Of a stretch of 64,000 nt of DNA, positions 55,529-64,000 are shown piece after piece (the stretch's first letter is position 1; every line of letters starts with the position of its first letter). The translations under genes and the position numbers were made by a program. Origin of the DNA: a marine gamma proteobacterium HTCC2143 (GTDB lineage: Bacteria; Pseudomonadota; Gammaproteobacteria; Pseudomonadales; Dasaniaceae); contig AAVT01000001.1 in NCBI GenBank assembly GCA_000169075.1, positions 819,201 to 883,200 on the forward strand, written 5' to 3'. The notes beneath the pieces are model-generated. The model was given only the letters and a program-made list of their open reading frames with translations. It was not told the origin of the DNA and made no database searches.

Positions 55529-56380
55529 ATGCTAACACATCCTGATATTGACCCGGTTGCCGTCTCACTTGGACCTATTTCGATCCATTGGTATGGACTG
55601 ATGTACTTGGTGGGTTTTGCTGCAGCTTGGGGTATTGCTGTTCATCGATCGGGTTTTGACAATTCGCCGATAAAACGGCGGCACGTTGATGACTTGATCT
55701 TTTACAGTGCGCTTGGTGCTGTTTTGGGTGGTCGTTTTGGCTATGTGATGTTTTATAATTTTGATAAGTTTCTGCTCGATCCGCTGTGGTTATTCAAGCT
55801 TTGGGAAGGTGGAATGTCATTCCATGGCGGCCTTCTGGGCGTATTTGTAGCCATGATAATTTTTGCCCGTAAACTCAACGTGAAACTTGGGGCGTTGGTC
55901 GATTTTGTCGCGCCGATGGCACCGGTGGGTTTGGGGATGGGGCGAGTCGGTAATTTTATCGGTCAAGAGTTGTGGGGGCGGCCCGCTGATGTGAATTTAG
56001 TGCCCTGGGCGATGGTGTTCCCTAACGATCCTTCAAATCTCGCGCGCCATCCATCTCAGTTGTATCAGGCCTTGCTTGAGGGCGGTGTTTTACTGCTGAT
56101 CGTCTACAGTTTTTCCGCAAGGCCCCGACCGAATTGGTCTGTGGCAGGACTATTCCTGATGGGATATGGTGTATTTCGGTTTGCCGTCGAATTTTTTCGG
56201 GCGCCCGATAGCCATATCGGCTTCGATGCTTTTGGGTGGCTGACTCGGGGACAAGTTTTATCGTTGCCGATGATCATCGGGGGCTTTGTTTTAATGATTT
56301 ATGCTTATCGGTGGCAGACAGCGGAGCCTCTAGGAACTGGTTCGAAGTCTGGCAAAAAGGCCGTGAAAAAAAATCGTTAA
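55529..56380 (+). CDS. lgt: Prolipoprotein diacylglyceryl transferase
   Basis: An inner-membrane enzyme that adds diacylglycerol to the lipobox cysteine of prolipoproteins; 283 residues and about seven helices. Key segments are [24 protein letters not shown] with the essential His, the Lgt signature [19 protein letters not shown], and [13 protein letters not shown]. It heads lgt–thyA–folA; thyA starts 27 bp downstream. Confidence 0.96.
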   Translation: MLTHPDIDPVAVSLGPISIHWYGLMYLVGFAAAWGIAVHRSGFDNSPIKRRHVDDLIFYSALGAVLGGRFGYVMFYNFDKFLLDPLWLFKLWEGGMSFHGGLLGVFVAMIIFARKLNVKLGALVDFVAPMAPVGLGMGRVGNFIGQELWGRPADVNLVPWAMVFPNDPSNLARHPSQLYQALLEGGVLLLIVYSFSARPRPNWSVAGLFLMGYGVFRFAVEFFRAPDSHIGFDAFGWLTRGQVLSLPMIIGGFVLMIYAYRWQTAEPLGTGSKSGKKAVKKNR

Positions 56381-56406
56381 GTTGTTTTTTATTGTAGGTT
56401 ACAAAC

Positions 56407-57246
56407 ATGCAGCAATACCTCGATCTAATGCAGGATGTCATTGATAACGGCACGGATAAGGGCGATCGCACGGGTGTTGGCACCCGCTCGGTATTCGGCC
56501 GCCAAATGCGATTTGACTTGAGTGAAGGCTTTCCGTTGGTAACAACTAAAAAAATTCATCTTAAAAGTATTATCTACGAATTAATTTGGTTTCTGAATGG
56601 CAGCACAGACAATAATTGGTTGAAAGAGCGGGGCGTGTCTATTTGGGACGACTGGGCATTAGCGGACGGCGATCTTGGCCCAATATACGGGAAGCAATGG
56701 CGAAGTTGGGACTGTCCTGATGGTTCGACCATTGATCAGATTGCCGATCTTGTCCAAATGATCAACAAAAGCCCGGACTCTCGTCGTTTAATCGTTAGTG
56801 GCTGGAATCCTGCCGACTTACCCGATGAGTCTATTGATCCGAGGGCGAATGTTGAGCAGGGACGAGCAGCATTACCGCCGTGCCACACATTATTCCAATT
56901 TTACGTTGCCAATGGTCGTCTCTCCTGTCAGCTCTATCAGCGCAGTGCTGATTTGTTCTTAGGCGTGCCCTTCAATATCGCCAGCTATTCGCTGCTGACG
57001 CATATGATCGCGCAGCAATGTGATCTGGAAGTAGGTGAGTTTGTGCACACCTTGGGTGATTGTCACCTCTACAGTAATCACTTGACCAGTGACATCGTCT
57101 ACAAACAGCTGCAGCGGGAGCCGCGAGAGCTTCCCCAGCTGCGTTTAAAAAGGCGACCGGCGTCAATTTTTGATTACCAGTTCGAAGATTTTGAATTCGC
57201 AAACTACGACCCCTTGCCGCTTATAAAAGCGCCAATAGCTGTCTAG
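56407..57246 (+). CDS. thyA: Thymidylate synthase
   Basis: Methylates dUMP to dTMP using methylene-THF; 279 residues, 15 more than Escherichia coli ThyA, with the extra residues in a loop just before the active site ([19 protein letters not shown]), a known variant in many bacteria. The nucleophile is Cys159 in [11 protein letters not shown]. Other motifs are [37 protein letters not shown] and [12 protein letters not shown]. folA follows after 34 bp, so dTMP and THF regeneration are co-expressed. Confidence 0.96.
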   Translation: MQQYLDLMQDVIDNGTDKGDRTGVGTRSVFGRQMRFDLSEGFPLVTTKKIHLKSIIYELIWFLNGSTDNNWLKERGVSIWDDWALADGDLGPIYGKQWRSWDCPDGSTIDQIADLVQMINKSPDSRRLIVSGWNPADLPDESIDPRANVEQGRAALPPCHTLFQFYVANGRLSCQLYQRSADLFLGVPFNIASYSLLTHMIAQQCDLEVGEFVHTLGDCHLYSNHLTSDIVYKQLQREPRELPQLRLKRRPASIFDYQFEDFEFANYDPLPLIKAPIAV

Positions 57247-57279
57247 CTGTTCCCTTTTTCTCTTAGGAAGTCGAAAAAT

Positions 57280-57807
57280 ATGTCGGAAGATGGTGATGTT
57301 GTCATTGCTATGATTGTAGCGATGGCTGAAAACCGGGTGATTGGACGCAATAATCAATTGCCTTGGTATCTGCCCGGTGACTTGAAGTACTTTAAGGCCA
57401 CAACAATGGGTAAGCCGGTAATAATGGGGCGTAAAACTTATGAATCGATCGGCAAGCCGCTGCCCGGAAGGGCTAATATTGTAGTGACTGGCAATGAAAA
57501 TTATTTAGCGGACGGTGTGAGCGTTGTACATAGTATTGAAGAAGCACTGAAGCGGGCTAGAAGTATTGCCATGGTCGATGGTGCCAAAGAAATTATGGTG
57601 ATTGGAGGTGCTGAGCTCTATAAAGAATTTTTGCCAAGCATAAAACGGCTCTATTTAACCAAAATTCATGCAAACGTTGATGGTGATGCATGTTTCCCGG
57701 CGCTGGATTGGCGTCAATGGCAGGAGCTTGGCCGAGAGGATTTTGATGCGGAAGGTCCTAATCCTTACAACTATAGTTTTATTGTGTATCAGCGAAGTGG
57801 TGAATAA
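57280..57807 (+). CDS. folA: Dihydrofolate reductase
   Basis: Reduces dihydrofolate produced by ThyA. The start at ATG 57280 has AGGAAG upstream; it gives 175 residues with a short extension before the conserved IAMIVAMAENRVIG. Other motifs are LPWYLPGDLKYFKATTMG with the active-site Asp, PVIMGRKTYESIGKPLPGR and IMVIGGAELYKEFL. A terminator follows. Confidence 0.95.
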   Translation: MSEDGDVVIAMIVAMAENRVIGRNNQLPWYLPGDLKYFKATTMGKPVIMGRKTYESIGKPLPGRANIVVTGNENYLADGVSVVHSIEEALKRARSIAMVDGAKEIMVIGGAELYKEFLPSIKRLYLTKIHANVDGDACFPALDWRQWQELGREDFDAEGPNPYNYSFIVYQRSGE

Positions 57808-57895
57808 GTGACCTAAATGGCTATTTATTGGTCTTTCAGCACTTTTTGTTGGTCGCTCTTCGGTGTAGCGGTTGGGTCCTAGTTATCTCTCGGCG

Positions 57896-57928
57896 GTAAC
57901 AAAACGACAAAACCTGTTACTTTTTTTT
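57896..57928 (+). terminator. Terminator after folA
   Basis: GTAACA pairs with TGTTAC around a 13-nt loop and is followed by eight T, about 90 bp beyond folA. The stem is short, but the T tract is good. Confidence 0.5.
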
Positions 57929-57966
57929 CTTTATTGATACCCATGTACCCGTCTCGGTGTCACAAC

Positions 57967-57995
57967 TTGACCCATAATTATCTTTGAAATATTTA
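57967..57995 (+). promoter_or_regulatory. Candidate sigma70 promoter of TonB2 operon
   Basis: TTGACC and TATTTA are separated by 17 bp, about 150 bp upstream of the DUF3450 gene in a 340-bp gene-free gap (57808–58147). No Fur box is seen in this gap, so the operon may not be iron-regulated directly. Confidence 0.5.
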
Positions 57996-58147
57996 TATGA
58001 ATAAAGTCAATAATGACGTTGATTCCGGAGAAAACTTAATATTAAAATGCGTCGCTCAAACAGTCATTGCGTGAAACCTCAGCAGCACGTGTGACCTGAT
58101 AATATAAGAACTGCTTTTATAAACATCCTGAAGGAAATGCAATCCCC

Positions 58148-58930
58148 ATGACTATGCATCGATTCAAAAAGATAGCGCTCGCCATGACAATGTCATTCGG
58201 CGTATTACTGGGCTCTCAAGCTCAGGCCAACTCGGTAGACGCCGTGTTGAAAGTAGGCCAGGCAACTACCCAGGCCGCCCAAAAATCCCAGAAAAAGATT
58301 GATTCTCTGGCCGATGAAACTGGCGATCTGCTGCAAGACTATAAAACTGTGATGAAGCAGGTTGATGGTCTTCGTGTCTATAACGGCCGCTTGGATAAGC
58401 AGATTCTGAATCAGCTCAAACGAATTGACGACATCGAGAAATCGATTGGTCAGGTCACCGTTATCCAGCGACAGGTTACGCCGCTGGTTATTCGCATGAT
58501 TGAAGGTCTGGAAGAGTTCGTCAGACTCGACGTCCCGTTTTTGATGGACGAGCGTCAAGAGCGAATTGACTTTTTGCGCGCCAATGTGGATCGCTCTGAT
58601 TTGTCGGTTGCTGAAAAGTTTCGCCAAGTGCTTGAAGCCTACAAAATTGAAAACGAATTTGGTCGTAAGATCTCTGCCTACAAGGGGTCGCTATCACTTG
58701 ACGGTGTAGAGCGCGATGTAGATTTTTTCCAAGTTGGCCGAGTGGCGCTACTGTATCAAACAACGGATAGCGAAATTTCCGGAGCTTGGGATAAAGACGC
58801 AGGCAGCTTTATACAGCTGGACAAAAGCGAATACCGCAGTGCCATACGCGCCGGTCTTCGAATAGCCCGTAAAGAAGCGACAATCAATATCCTTAAACTT
58901 CCGATTTCTGCGCCGGAGGCTGCTGAGTAA
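58148..58930 (+). CDS. DUF3450 family periplasmic protein
   Basis: A 260-residue protein starting at ATG 58148, or 58154 two codons in. A signal peptide (about 1–28, ending SQAQA) leads to a helical coiled-coil region (about 35–125) and a conserved C-terminal half with ENEFGRKISAYKGSLSLDG and GRVALLYQTTD. The family is found at the head of TonB2-type exb/ttpC clusters and is assumed to work with them in the periplasm; its activity is unknown. Its stop overlaps the next start (TAATG). Confidence 0.85.
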   Translation: MTMHRFKKIALAMTMSFGVLLGSQAQANSVDAVLKVGQATTQAAQKSQKKIDSLADETGDLLQDYKTVMKQVDGLRVYNGRLDKQILNQLKRIDDIEKSIGQVTVIQRQVTPLVIRMIEGLEEFVRLDVPFLMDERQERIDFLRANVDRSDLSVAEKFRQVLEAYKIENEFGRKISAYKGSLSLDGVERDVDFFQVGRVALLYQTTDSEISGAWDKDAGSFIQLDKSEYRSAIRAGLRIARKEATINILKLPISAPEAAE

Positions 58931-60324
58931 TGAAAATGAAAATAATGAAGTCCGCGGTACTATCCGCAGCATTTGCCTCTGTAATCACCTTGACCTCTGG
59001 TTCAGTGTTTGCACAGGAAGCAAAAACTCTCGATCAACTGTTGGATTTTGTAAAACAGGGTCAGACGACCGAGGCCAGAGAGAATCGGGCTCGCGAAGCG
59101 AAATTTAAGAGCGCCAAGAACCAGCAGGCCAAACTGTTAGCAGAAGCTAAGCAGATGCGAGCCAATGAAGAGGCTCGGTCCACGCGTCTGGAAGCAAACT
59201 TTGAGCAAAATGAGTTGACGGTTGCTGAGAAGCAGGGTCAGTTAAAAGAGCGCTTGGGTACATTAACAGAGCTGTTTGGTCACTTGACCTCTACTGCAGG
59301 GGATTTGCGTTCGAACTTTACTAGTTCACTAGTTAGCGCTCAATACCCCGGCCGTGAAGAGTTTTTAGATGCGTTGATCGCTAAGATGAGTGGCGCCGAG
59401 CAGCTTCCAAGTATCGAGGAAATTGAGCGTCTGTGGTACGAATTGCAGCGTGAAATGACCGAGTCCGGCAAAGTGGTTAGCTTTAGCGCCGACGTGGCTA
59501 AGCCTGGGGGCGAAAAAGAGAGTCGCTCTGTTGTTCGGGTTGGTACCTTTAATATTATCAGCGATGAAGGTAAGTATCTGCAGTACATTGCAGAAACTGA
59601 CACCTTGTCTGAGCTGGCACGCCAGCCTGGCAGTCCCTACAATGATTGGGCTTCTGAGCTAGTCAATGCAACTGGCGGGACTGTCGCTTTCGGTGCGGAT
59701 CCTACCGGTCCCACTGGTGGTTCTTTCCTCGCGGCGCTGATCAATTCGCCAACGATGAACGAGCGTTTTGAACAGGGTGGTACTATTGGTAAGGCCATTG
59801 CTCTAGTTGGTGCGTTTGCCTTCGCTCTAGCGATATGGCGTCTGTTAGTTTTGACCCTGATGAACTCAAAAGTTCGAGCTCAAATGAAGAGTGGCAAGGC
59901 TAACATCAACAACCCACTGGGTCGGGTGTTAAAAGTCCATGAAGAAAATCCAACAATGGACACTGAGACTCTTGAGTTGAAGCTTTCTGAAGCGATCATG
60001 AAAGAGGTGCCAAAAATTGAACTTGGTTTGAATTTGCTGAAAATCATTGCCGCAGTTGCACCGCTGATGGGTCTACTGGGTACAGTTACCGGCATGATCA
60101 TTACCTTCCAGGCGATAACAATCTTTGGTGCAGGTGATCCGAAGGCAATGGCGGGCGGTATTTCTGGAGCGTTGGTTACGACAGTATTGGGTCTATTGGT
60201 TGCGATACCCACGGTTCTCTTGCACACCGTTACTAACGGACAAGCCAAGAAAGTTATCCACGTGCTTGACGAACAGTCGACCGGGCTTATTGCCGAGCAC
60301 ACTGAGTCTCAACTAGGAAAATAG
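58930..60324 (+). CDS. TtpC-like MotA/TolQ/ExbB proton channel protein
   Basis: A 464-residue protein: signal peptide (about 1–29), a periplasmic helical/coiled-coil region (about 35–120), further periplasmic sequence, and a C-terminal MotA/TolQ/ExbB domain (about 290–455) with GLNLLKIIAAVAPLMGLLGTVTGMI and the GGISGALVTTVLGLLVAIP helix. This large ExbB with an N-terminal extension matches TtpC, the extra component required by TonB2 systems in Vibrio and Shewanella. It lies immediately upstream of the small ExbB gene. Confidence 0.88.
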   Translation: MKMKIMKSAVLSAAFASVITLTSGSVFAQEAKTLDQLLDFVKQGQTTEARENRAREAKFKSAKNQQAKLLAEAKQMRANEEARSTRLEANFEQNELTVAEKQGQLKERLGTLTELFGHLTSTAGDLRSNFTSSLVSAQYPGREEFLDALIAKMSGAEQLPSIEEIERLWYELQREMTESGKVVSFSADVAKPGGEKESRSVVRVGTFNIISDEGKYLQYIAETDTLSELARQPGSPYNDWASELVNATGGTVAFGADPTGPTGGSFLAALINSPTMNERFEQGGTIGKAIALVGAFAFALAIWRLLVLTLMNSKVRAQMKSGKANINNPLGRVLKVHEENPTMDTETLELKLSEAIMKEVPKIELGLNLLKIIAAVAPLMGLLGTVTGMIITFQAITIFGAGDPKAMAGGISGALVTTVLGLLVAIPTVLLHTVTNGQAKKVIHVLDEQSTGLIAEHTESQLGK

Positions 60325-60327
60325 ACG

Positions 60328-60852
60328 ATGTTTTTCGATGACACTCTAGATCTAATTCGTAGCTTTATGGAGCAGGGCGGCCCGGTGTTAAACTTTATCG
60401 CCGCTCTTACATTTGTCATGTGGACCTTGGCTTTCGAACGCTTTTATTATTTCAAAAGCGGTCTTCGCGGCGACATTGACTACGCAATTAGCAAGTGGGA
60501 AGCGCGAAGTGAACGCAAGTCATGGAACGCTCGACAAATTCGGCGTCAGTTAATTTCAGAAGCACAGCTAAAAATCAGGTCGGGTCTGCCGATGATTAAA
60601 ACGCTGGTTGCTCTAGCTCCTTTGTTCGGGTTGCTTGGCACCGTTACTGGAATGATTGAGGTTTTTAACATCATGGCGGTCACCGGCGGCGGTGACGCCA
60701 AGTCCATGGCAGGTGGTGTTTCGAAAGCTACCATACCTACTATGGCTGGAATGGTGGCCGCTCTTTCAGGGGTTTTTGCCGACACTTATGTTTCGCAAAT
60801 TGCTGATCGCGAAAGTACCTTGCTTGAAGACCATCTGACAACAGATCACTAA
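60328..60852 (+). CDS. exbB: ExbB-type proton channel subunit
   Basis: A 174-residue inner-membrane protein with three helices. The conserved core is LVALAPLFGLLGTVTGMIEVFN followed by GGVSKATIPTMAGMVAALSGVFA. It pairs with ExbD to use the proton gradient to energise TonB. It begins 3 bp after the TtpC-like gene and precedes exbD by 10 bp. Confidence 0.93.
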   Translation: MFFDDTLDLIRSFMEQGGPVLNFIAALTFVMWTLAFERFYYFKSGLRGDIDYAISKWEARSERKSWNARQIRRQLISEAQLKIRSGLPMIKTLVALAPLFGLLGTVTGMIEVFNIMAVTGGGDAKSMAGGVSKATIPTMAGMVAALSGVFADTYVSQIADRESTLLEDHLTTDH

Positions 60853-60862
60853 GAGAATTATT

Positions 60863-61270
60863 ATGCGCAGAAATGGTAGAAATGCAGCTGCAGATGACGG
60901 CTCTGAAATTGACTTAACGCCCATGCTGGACGTGGTCTTTATCATGCTTATTTTCTTCATTGTTACGGCCTCTTTTATAAAAGAAGCTGGTATTGAAGTT
61001 AATCGTCCTGAAGCATCGACGGCCAATAAGAAAGAAAACGTCAATATACTCATAGCGATTAGTGCTACCAATGAAATTTGGATGGATCAACGTCGTGTAG
61101 ACAAGCGAGCTGTTCGTTCAGTTATCGAACGTATGCATGCCGAGAATCCTAAAGGCGCGGTTGTTGTTCAGGCCGACAATGAATCTAATACTGAGACTGT
61201 TGCCGGAGTTATTGATTCAGCTCGAGCGGCAGGTGTTTACGATGTATCTCTGGCCACGGAAAACGATTAA
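60863..61270 (+). CDS. exbD: ExbD-type proton channel subunit
   Basis: A 135-residue protein with a single membrane helix, DVVFIMLIFFIVTASF, preceded by IDLTPMLD with the essential proton-carrying Asp. The C-terminal periplasmic domain has the usual VVVQADNESNTETVAGVIDSARAAGV region. It works with the upstream ExbB. tonB follows after 6 bp. Confidence 0.94.
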   Translation: MRRNGRNAAADDGSEIDLTPMLDVVFIMLIFFIVTASFIKEAGIEVNRPEASTANKKENVNILIAISATNEIWMDQRRVDKRAVRSVIERMHAENPKGAVVVQADNESNTETVAGVIDSARAAGVYDVSLATEND

Positions 61271-61276
61271 GCCACT

Positions 61277-61882
61277 ATGAACTTCATACGTATAACCATT
61301 GGTGCTCTGCTGGGCGCTGCCGTCACTTTAGGACTGTTCTATCTCATGCCTCTGCTTATTGCGATGGCTGATAGTTCTTTGGATGAAAAACCAGCAACTA
61401 AAATTGCAGACATCACCATGCCTGATCGGGAAATTGAAACCAATCTAAAAGAGGCGAAACCCGATAAGCCTGATGATCCCGAGGAGCCTCCACCGGACCT
61501 CGATCAGCCTGATATTGAAGCAGAGGTTAACCCTGATGCTCTCAATATGACGCCGCAAATTTCTGCCGACGTAAATATTGGTTTGGGTAGTGGTTTGGGT
61601 ACCGGTGACGGTGAGTACCTACCCATCGTTAAAGTTGCTCCTATGTATCCTCGTCGAGCGAACAGTCGAGGTGTCGAAGGGTATTGTACGGTTGAATATA
61701 CGGTGACTAAGAACGGGTCTATTAGGGATGCCGTTGCTGTCGACTGTGTACCTTCCGGGTACTTTGAGCGGACTTCCGTTAAAGCAGCTACGAAATTCAA
61801 GTACAAGCCTCGCGTCATAGACGGAGAAGCGATTGAAGTGTTGGGTGTTCAAAACCGATTCACTTACGAGCTTGAACAGTAA
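61277..61882 (+). CDS. tonB: TonB2-type energy transducer
   Basis: A short TonB of 201 residues: an N-terminal membrane helix (about 8–32), a proline- and acid-rich linker (about 55–90, with KPDKPDDPEEPPPDLDQP) and a C-terminal TonB domain from about 115 with PMYPRRANSRGVEGYCTVEY and FKYKPRVIDGEAIEVLGVQNR. The short linker is typical of TonB2 proteins. It delivers ExbBD energy to outer-membrane receptors encoded elsewhere. Confidence 0.93.
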   Translation: MNFIRITIGALLGAAVTLGLFYLMPLLIAMADSSLDEKPATKIADITMPDREIETNLKEAKPDKPDDPEEPPPDLDQPDIEAEVNPDALNMTPQISADVNIGLGSGLGTGDGEYLPIVKVAPMYPRRANSRGVEGYCTVEYTVTKNGSIRDAVAVDCVPSGYFERTSVKAATKFKYKPRVIDGEAIEVLGVQNRFTYELEQ

Positions 61883-61926
61883 CCGAGCTTCAACAGTAAC
61901 AAGGTAAAAAAATTCGGACTATTTGA

Positions 61927-63285
61927 ATGACTATGAATATTTTATCGTTAATTACACTAAAACGCTGGGCTAAGGCCGCAGTGCTAACTGTGCCTGTGCT
62001 GGTGGCGCAAGCTATGGTTCCGGCGCTTCAGCCTTATTCTGATGTGGCCTTGGTGGGTGTAGTTCAGGCGCAGGAACAGGCAGAAGCAAAGAAGGACAAA
62101 AAGAAGACAAAGCGTACGCAGGCGATGAACAACAAGACTTATGAGAAGTTGCAGTTGGCTCAAGAAGCTGTCGAAGCGAAGAATATTCCTGAAGCTATAG
62201 CCATCTTGGATGAGTTAAAAAACAATACCAGAAGGCCGCCTAATGATGCGGAACTGGCCAACATCCTAAATATGTTTGCATTTATCTATTACTCAAAAGA
62301 AGATTACAAAAACGCGTTAGAGTCTTACAAACAGATCATTCCGTTACCGCTAGCACCCGAAGGTACAATTGTTCAGGCTCGTTACTCTGTTGCTCAGCTG
62401 TATTTTGTTATGGAGAAATACCGGGAAGGTATCGACGCGCTTCTTGAGTGGTTCAAGGTAACAGCTGCGCCGACGGCCAGCGCCTATGTAATGCTGGCGC
62501 AAGGTTATTATCAGATCAAAGAAAACGATAACGCTTTGAAGAATATTGAAGTCGCTATTGCGATGTATAAAGAAAACGATAAGGTACCGAAAGAGCAGTG
62601 GTATGGGTTGCAGTATTTTCTTTACTACGACAAAAAAGAGATTAAGAAGACTGTCGAGATTCTTAGCGAGATGATTGTTCATTACCCTAAAAAGCAGTAT
62701 TGGATGCAGTTGTCGGGTATGTACGCTGATCTAGGTAATGAGGGGAAACAGACAGGCGCTTTAGAAGCTGCCTACGTTCAAGGAATGCTGGAGAAAGAGA
62801 AAGAGCTGATCAACATGGCTTCGCTGTATTTGATGAGTGACGTTCCTTATAAAGCTGCCAAGGTGTTAGATAAAGGTATAGACGCAGAGTTTATCGATGC
62901 TACGTCCAAGAATCTCGATCTTTTGGGTATGTCCTGGCGTCAGGCTCAGGAAATAAAAAAGGCGATACCAGAGATGGCTAAGGCTGCCGCCAAATCGGAT
63001 GCCGGTGACTTGTGGGCTAGGCTGTGCAACGTTTATCTGGACAACGACCAGTTTAAGAAAGCAGTCGACGCATGCGACAGGGGTTTGAAGAAAGGCGGGG
63101 TTAAGCGCGAAGATCAAGCTCATTTGGTTAAAGGTATGGCTCACTATGAACTGAAGCAATACAAGTCTGCCCGCAGTGAATTTATTAAGGCAGGTAAAGA
63201 CAAGCGAACTGCCAAGATGGCTAAGCAGTGGAGCACGTTTATGGCGAAAGAGCTCGAACGTCAAAAAAGCTTGGAAAGTACTTAG
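61927..63285 (+). CDS. TPR-repeat protein of the TonB2 cluster
   Basis: A 452-residue protein beginning at ATG 61927 (or 61933). A signal peptide-like hydrophobic stretch (about 15–50) is followed by a lysine-rich segment and helical tetratricopeptide repeats through most of the chain (for example AFIYYSKEDYKNALESYKQI near 117–136). Such a TPR protein closes TonB2 clusters in Vibrio and Shewanella. It is probably a periplasmic scaffold; its partner is unknown. A strong terminator follows. Confidence 0.85.
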   Translation: MTMNILSLITLKRWAKAAVLTVPVLVAQAMVPALQPYSDVALVGVVQAQEQAEAKKDKKKTKRTQAMNNKTYEKLQLAQEAVEAKNIPEAIAILDELKNNTRRPPNDAELANILNMFAFIYYSKEDYKNALESYKQIIPLPLAPEGTIVQARYSVAQLYFVMEKYREGIDALLEWFKVTAAPTASAYVMLAQGYYQIKENDNALKNIEVAIAMYKENDKVPKEQWYGLQYFLYYDKKEIKKTVEILSEMIVHYPKKQYWMQLSGMYADLGNEGKQTGALEAAYVQGMLEKEKELINMASLYLMSDVPYKAAKVLDKGIDAEFIDATSKNLDLLGMSWRQAQEIKKAIPEMAKAAAKSDAGDLWARLCNVYLDNDQFKKAVDACDRGLKKGGVKREDQAHLVKGMAHYELKQYKSARSEFIKAGKDKRTAKMAKQWSTFMAKELERQKSLEST

Positions 63286-63300
63286 GTCGCTAAATCAACT

Positions 63301-63334
63301 AAAAAAGGCGCTTCTTATGAAGCGCCTTTTTTTT
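63301..63334. terminator. Bidirectional terminator between TPR gene and ilvD
   Basis: AAAAGGCGCTTC and GAAGCGCCTTTT form a perfect 12-bp stem with TTAT loop, flanked by A6 and T8 tracts. It can end both the plus-strand TonB2 operon and minus-strand ilvD. Confidence 0.92.
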
Positions 63335-63379
63335 AACTGTTAGTTTTAACTTATGTCTGCTGTTATTTCAGCCGAGCTC

Positions 63380-64000
63380 TCAATCGAGCTTGCTAACATC
63401 CCGGACAGCCCCCTTATCAGCACTTGTAGCCATTTTAGCATAAGCACGCAGTGCAGGAGAGACCTTCCTCGGACGTACCTTAACTGGCGCCCACGCCTCG
63501 TTACCTTTGGCATCCATTGTTGCTCTTCTTTTTTCTAGCTCACCCTCGGGCAGCACCACATCGATAGAACGTTTGGGAATGTCTATCCTGATGATATCGC
63601 CTTCCTGTACCAACGCTATTGCTCCTCCTGCAGCTGCTTCAGGCGACGCATGCCCTATCGATAACCCTGATGTACCGCCAGAAAAGCGCCCGTCAGTTAA
63701 CAGTGCGCAGGCCTTGCCAAGCCCTTTTGATTTCAGATAGCTGGTTGGATATAACATCTCCTGCATGCCTGGACCACCCTGCGGACCTTCATAGCGAATA
63801 ATGACAACGTCGCCTTCTTGTACTCGATCCTCAAGAATATCTGCTACGGCGTCCTCCTGACTTTCACAGATATGTGCCTTACCTTCAAACACAAAGATAC
63901 TTTCGTCGACACCGGACGTTTTTACTACGCAGCCGTCCACTGCGATATTACCGAACAGAACGGCGAGACCGCCCTCCAGTGAATAGGCATTCTCTAATGA
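63380..64000 (-). CDS. ilvD: Dihydroxy-acid dehydratase, C-terminal part
   Basis: The C-terminal 206 residues of an Fe-S dehydratase of branched-chain amino acid synthesis; the rest is beyond the window edge. The frame is open from base 64000 through [20 protein letters not shown], with the conserved [44 protein letters not shown] and [13 protein letters not shown] segments. A GTG at 63940 is internal and not a start. Confidence 0.96.
   Translation of the reverse strand, partial: SLENAYSLEGGLAVLFGNIAVDGCVVKTSGVDESIFVFEGKAHICESQEDAVADILEDRVQEGDVVIIRYEGPQGGPGMQEMLYPTSYLKSKGLGKACALLTDGRFSGGTSGLSIGHASPEAAAGGAIALVQEGDIIRIDIPKRSIDVVLPEGELEKRRATMDAKGNEAWAPVKVRPRKVSPALRAYAKMATSADKGAVRDVSKLD

Noticed and set aside
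1..64000. CRISPR arrays, prophage, insertion sequences, tRNA or rRNA genes
   Set aside because: No regularly spaced repeats, transposase or phage frames, or tRNA/rRNA sequence were recognised anywhere in the window.

Overview
The window is housekeeping chromosome from a gammaproteobacterium. Gene order follows Pseudomonas block by block: metXW–yggT–proC–yggS–pilTU, gshB/pilGHIJ–chpA–chpC, metK–SAM-methyltransferase regulator–tkt–epd–pgk–fba, serA/D2HGDH, rpiA/ilvA, zapA–6S RNA–fau, pepP–ubiH–ubiI, and HAD–rppH–ptsP–lgt–thyA–folA. Moderate base composition, dense type IV pilus genes and a Vibrio/Shewanella-like TonB2 cluster suggest a marine lineage such as the Cellvibrionales; this placement is inference. 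I see no rRNA, tRNA, CRISPR array, insertion sequence or prophage.

Layout. 1–4217: methionine (metW partial, metX), yggT, proC and yggS on the minus strand. 4364–6613: pilT and pilU, the pilus retraction ATPases, behind a perfect CRP/Vfr-type box. 6630–9785: minus-strand gshB–tonB-like–yqgE–ruvX. 10096–21245: the Pil-Chp chemosensory operon (pilG, pilH, pilI, pilJ, a wrecked pilK, chpA, chpC), with no chpB. 21251–26615: minus-strand activated-methyl-cycle block (regulator, metK, ahcY, metF, rsmE). 26828–32272: tkt–epd–pgk–fba central carbon operon. 32347–37509: a lipase-like hydrolase, serA divergent from a D-2-hydroxyglutarate dehydrogenase, an FAH-family protein and rpiA. 37659–43399: ilvA, a 30-residue membrane peptide, fau, 6S RNA, zapA, a zapB-like protein, ygfB and pepP. 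43399–49277: two ubiquinone hydroxylases, a Fur-boxed iron transporter lacking its ATPase, and gcvH alone. 49571–57807: rlmI, a HAD phosphatase, rppH, ptsP, an NRDE protein, lgt, thyA and folA. 58148–63285: a TonB2-type energy-transduction operon (DUF3450, TtpC-like, ExbB, ExbD, TonB, TPR). 63380–64000: ilvD, partial.

How the genes work together. PilJ, PilI, ChpA, PilG and PilH should form the signalling chain that controls extension and the PilT/PilU retraction motors. The adaptation enzymes appear lost: PilK is a frameshifted, internally deleted relic, and ChpB is absent. The fused ArsR-methyltransferase protein lies directly upstream of metK and ahcY and faces a perfect 13-bp inverted repeat, which fits a SahR-type SAH-responsive regulator. 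SerA and the divergent D2HGDH form a known functional pair that recycles 2-hydroxyglutarate.

The most notable non-coding elements are the 6S RNA, the CRP/Vfr-like box before pilT, the double inverted repeat between the SahR-like gene and tkt, a possible 12-codon leader ORF directly before tkt, a 10-1-10 inverted repeat before gcvH, and a minus-strand terminator in the chpA–chpC gap that would allow an antisense read-through of chpC. I did not find a wholly novel multi-gene system.
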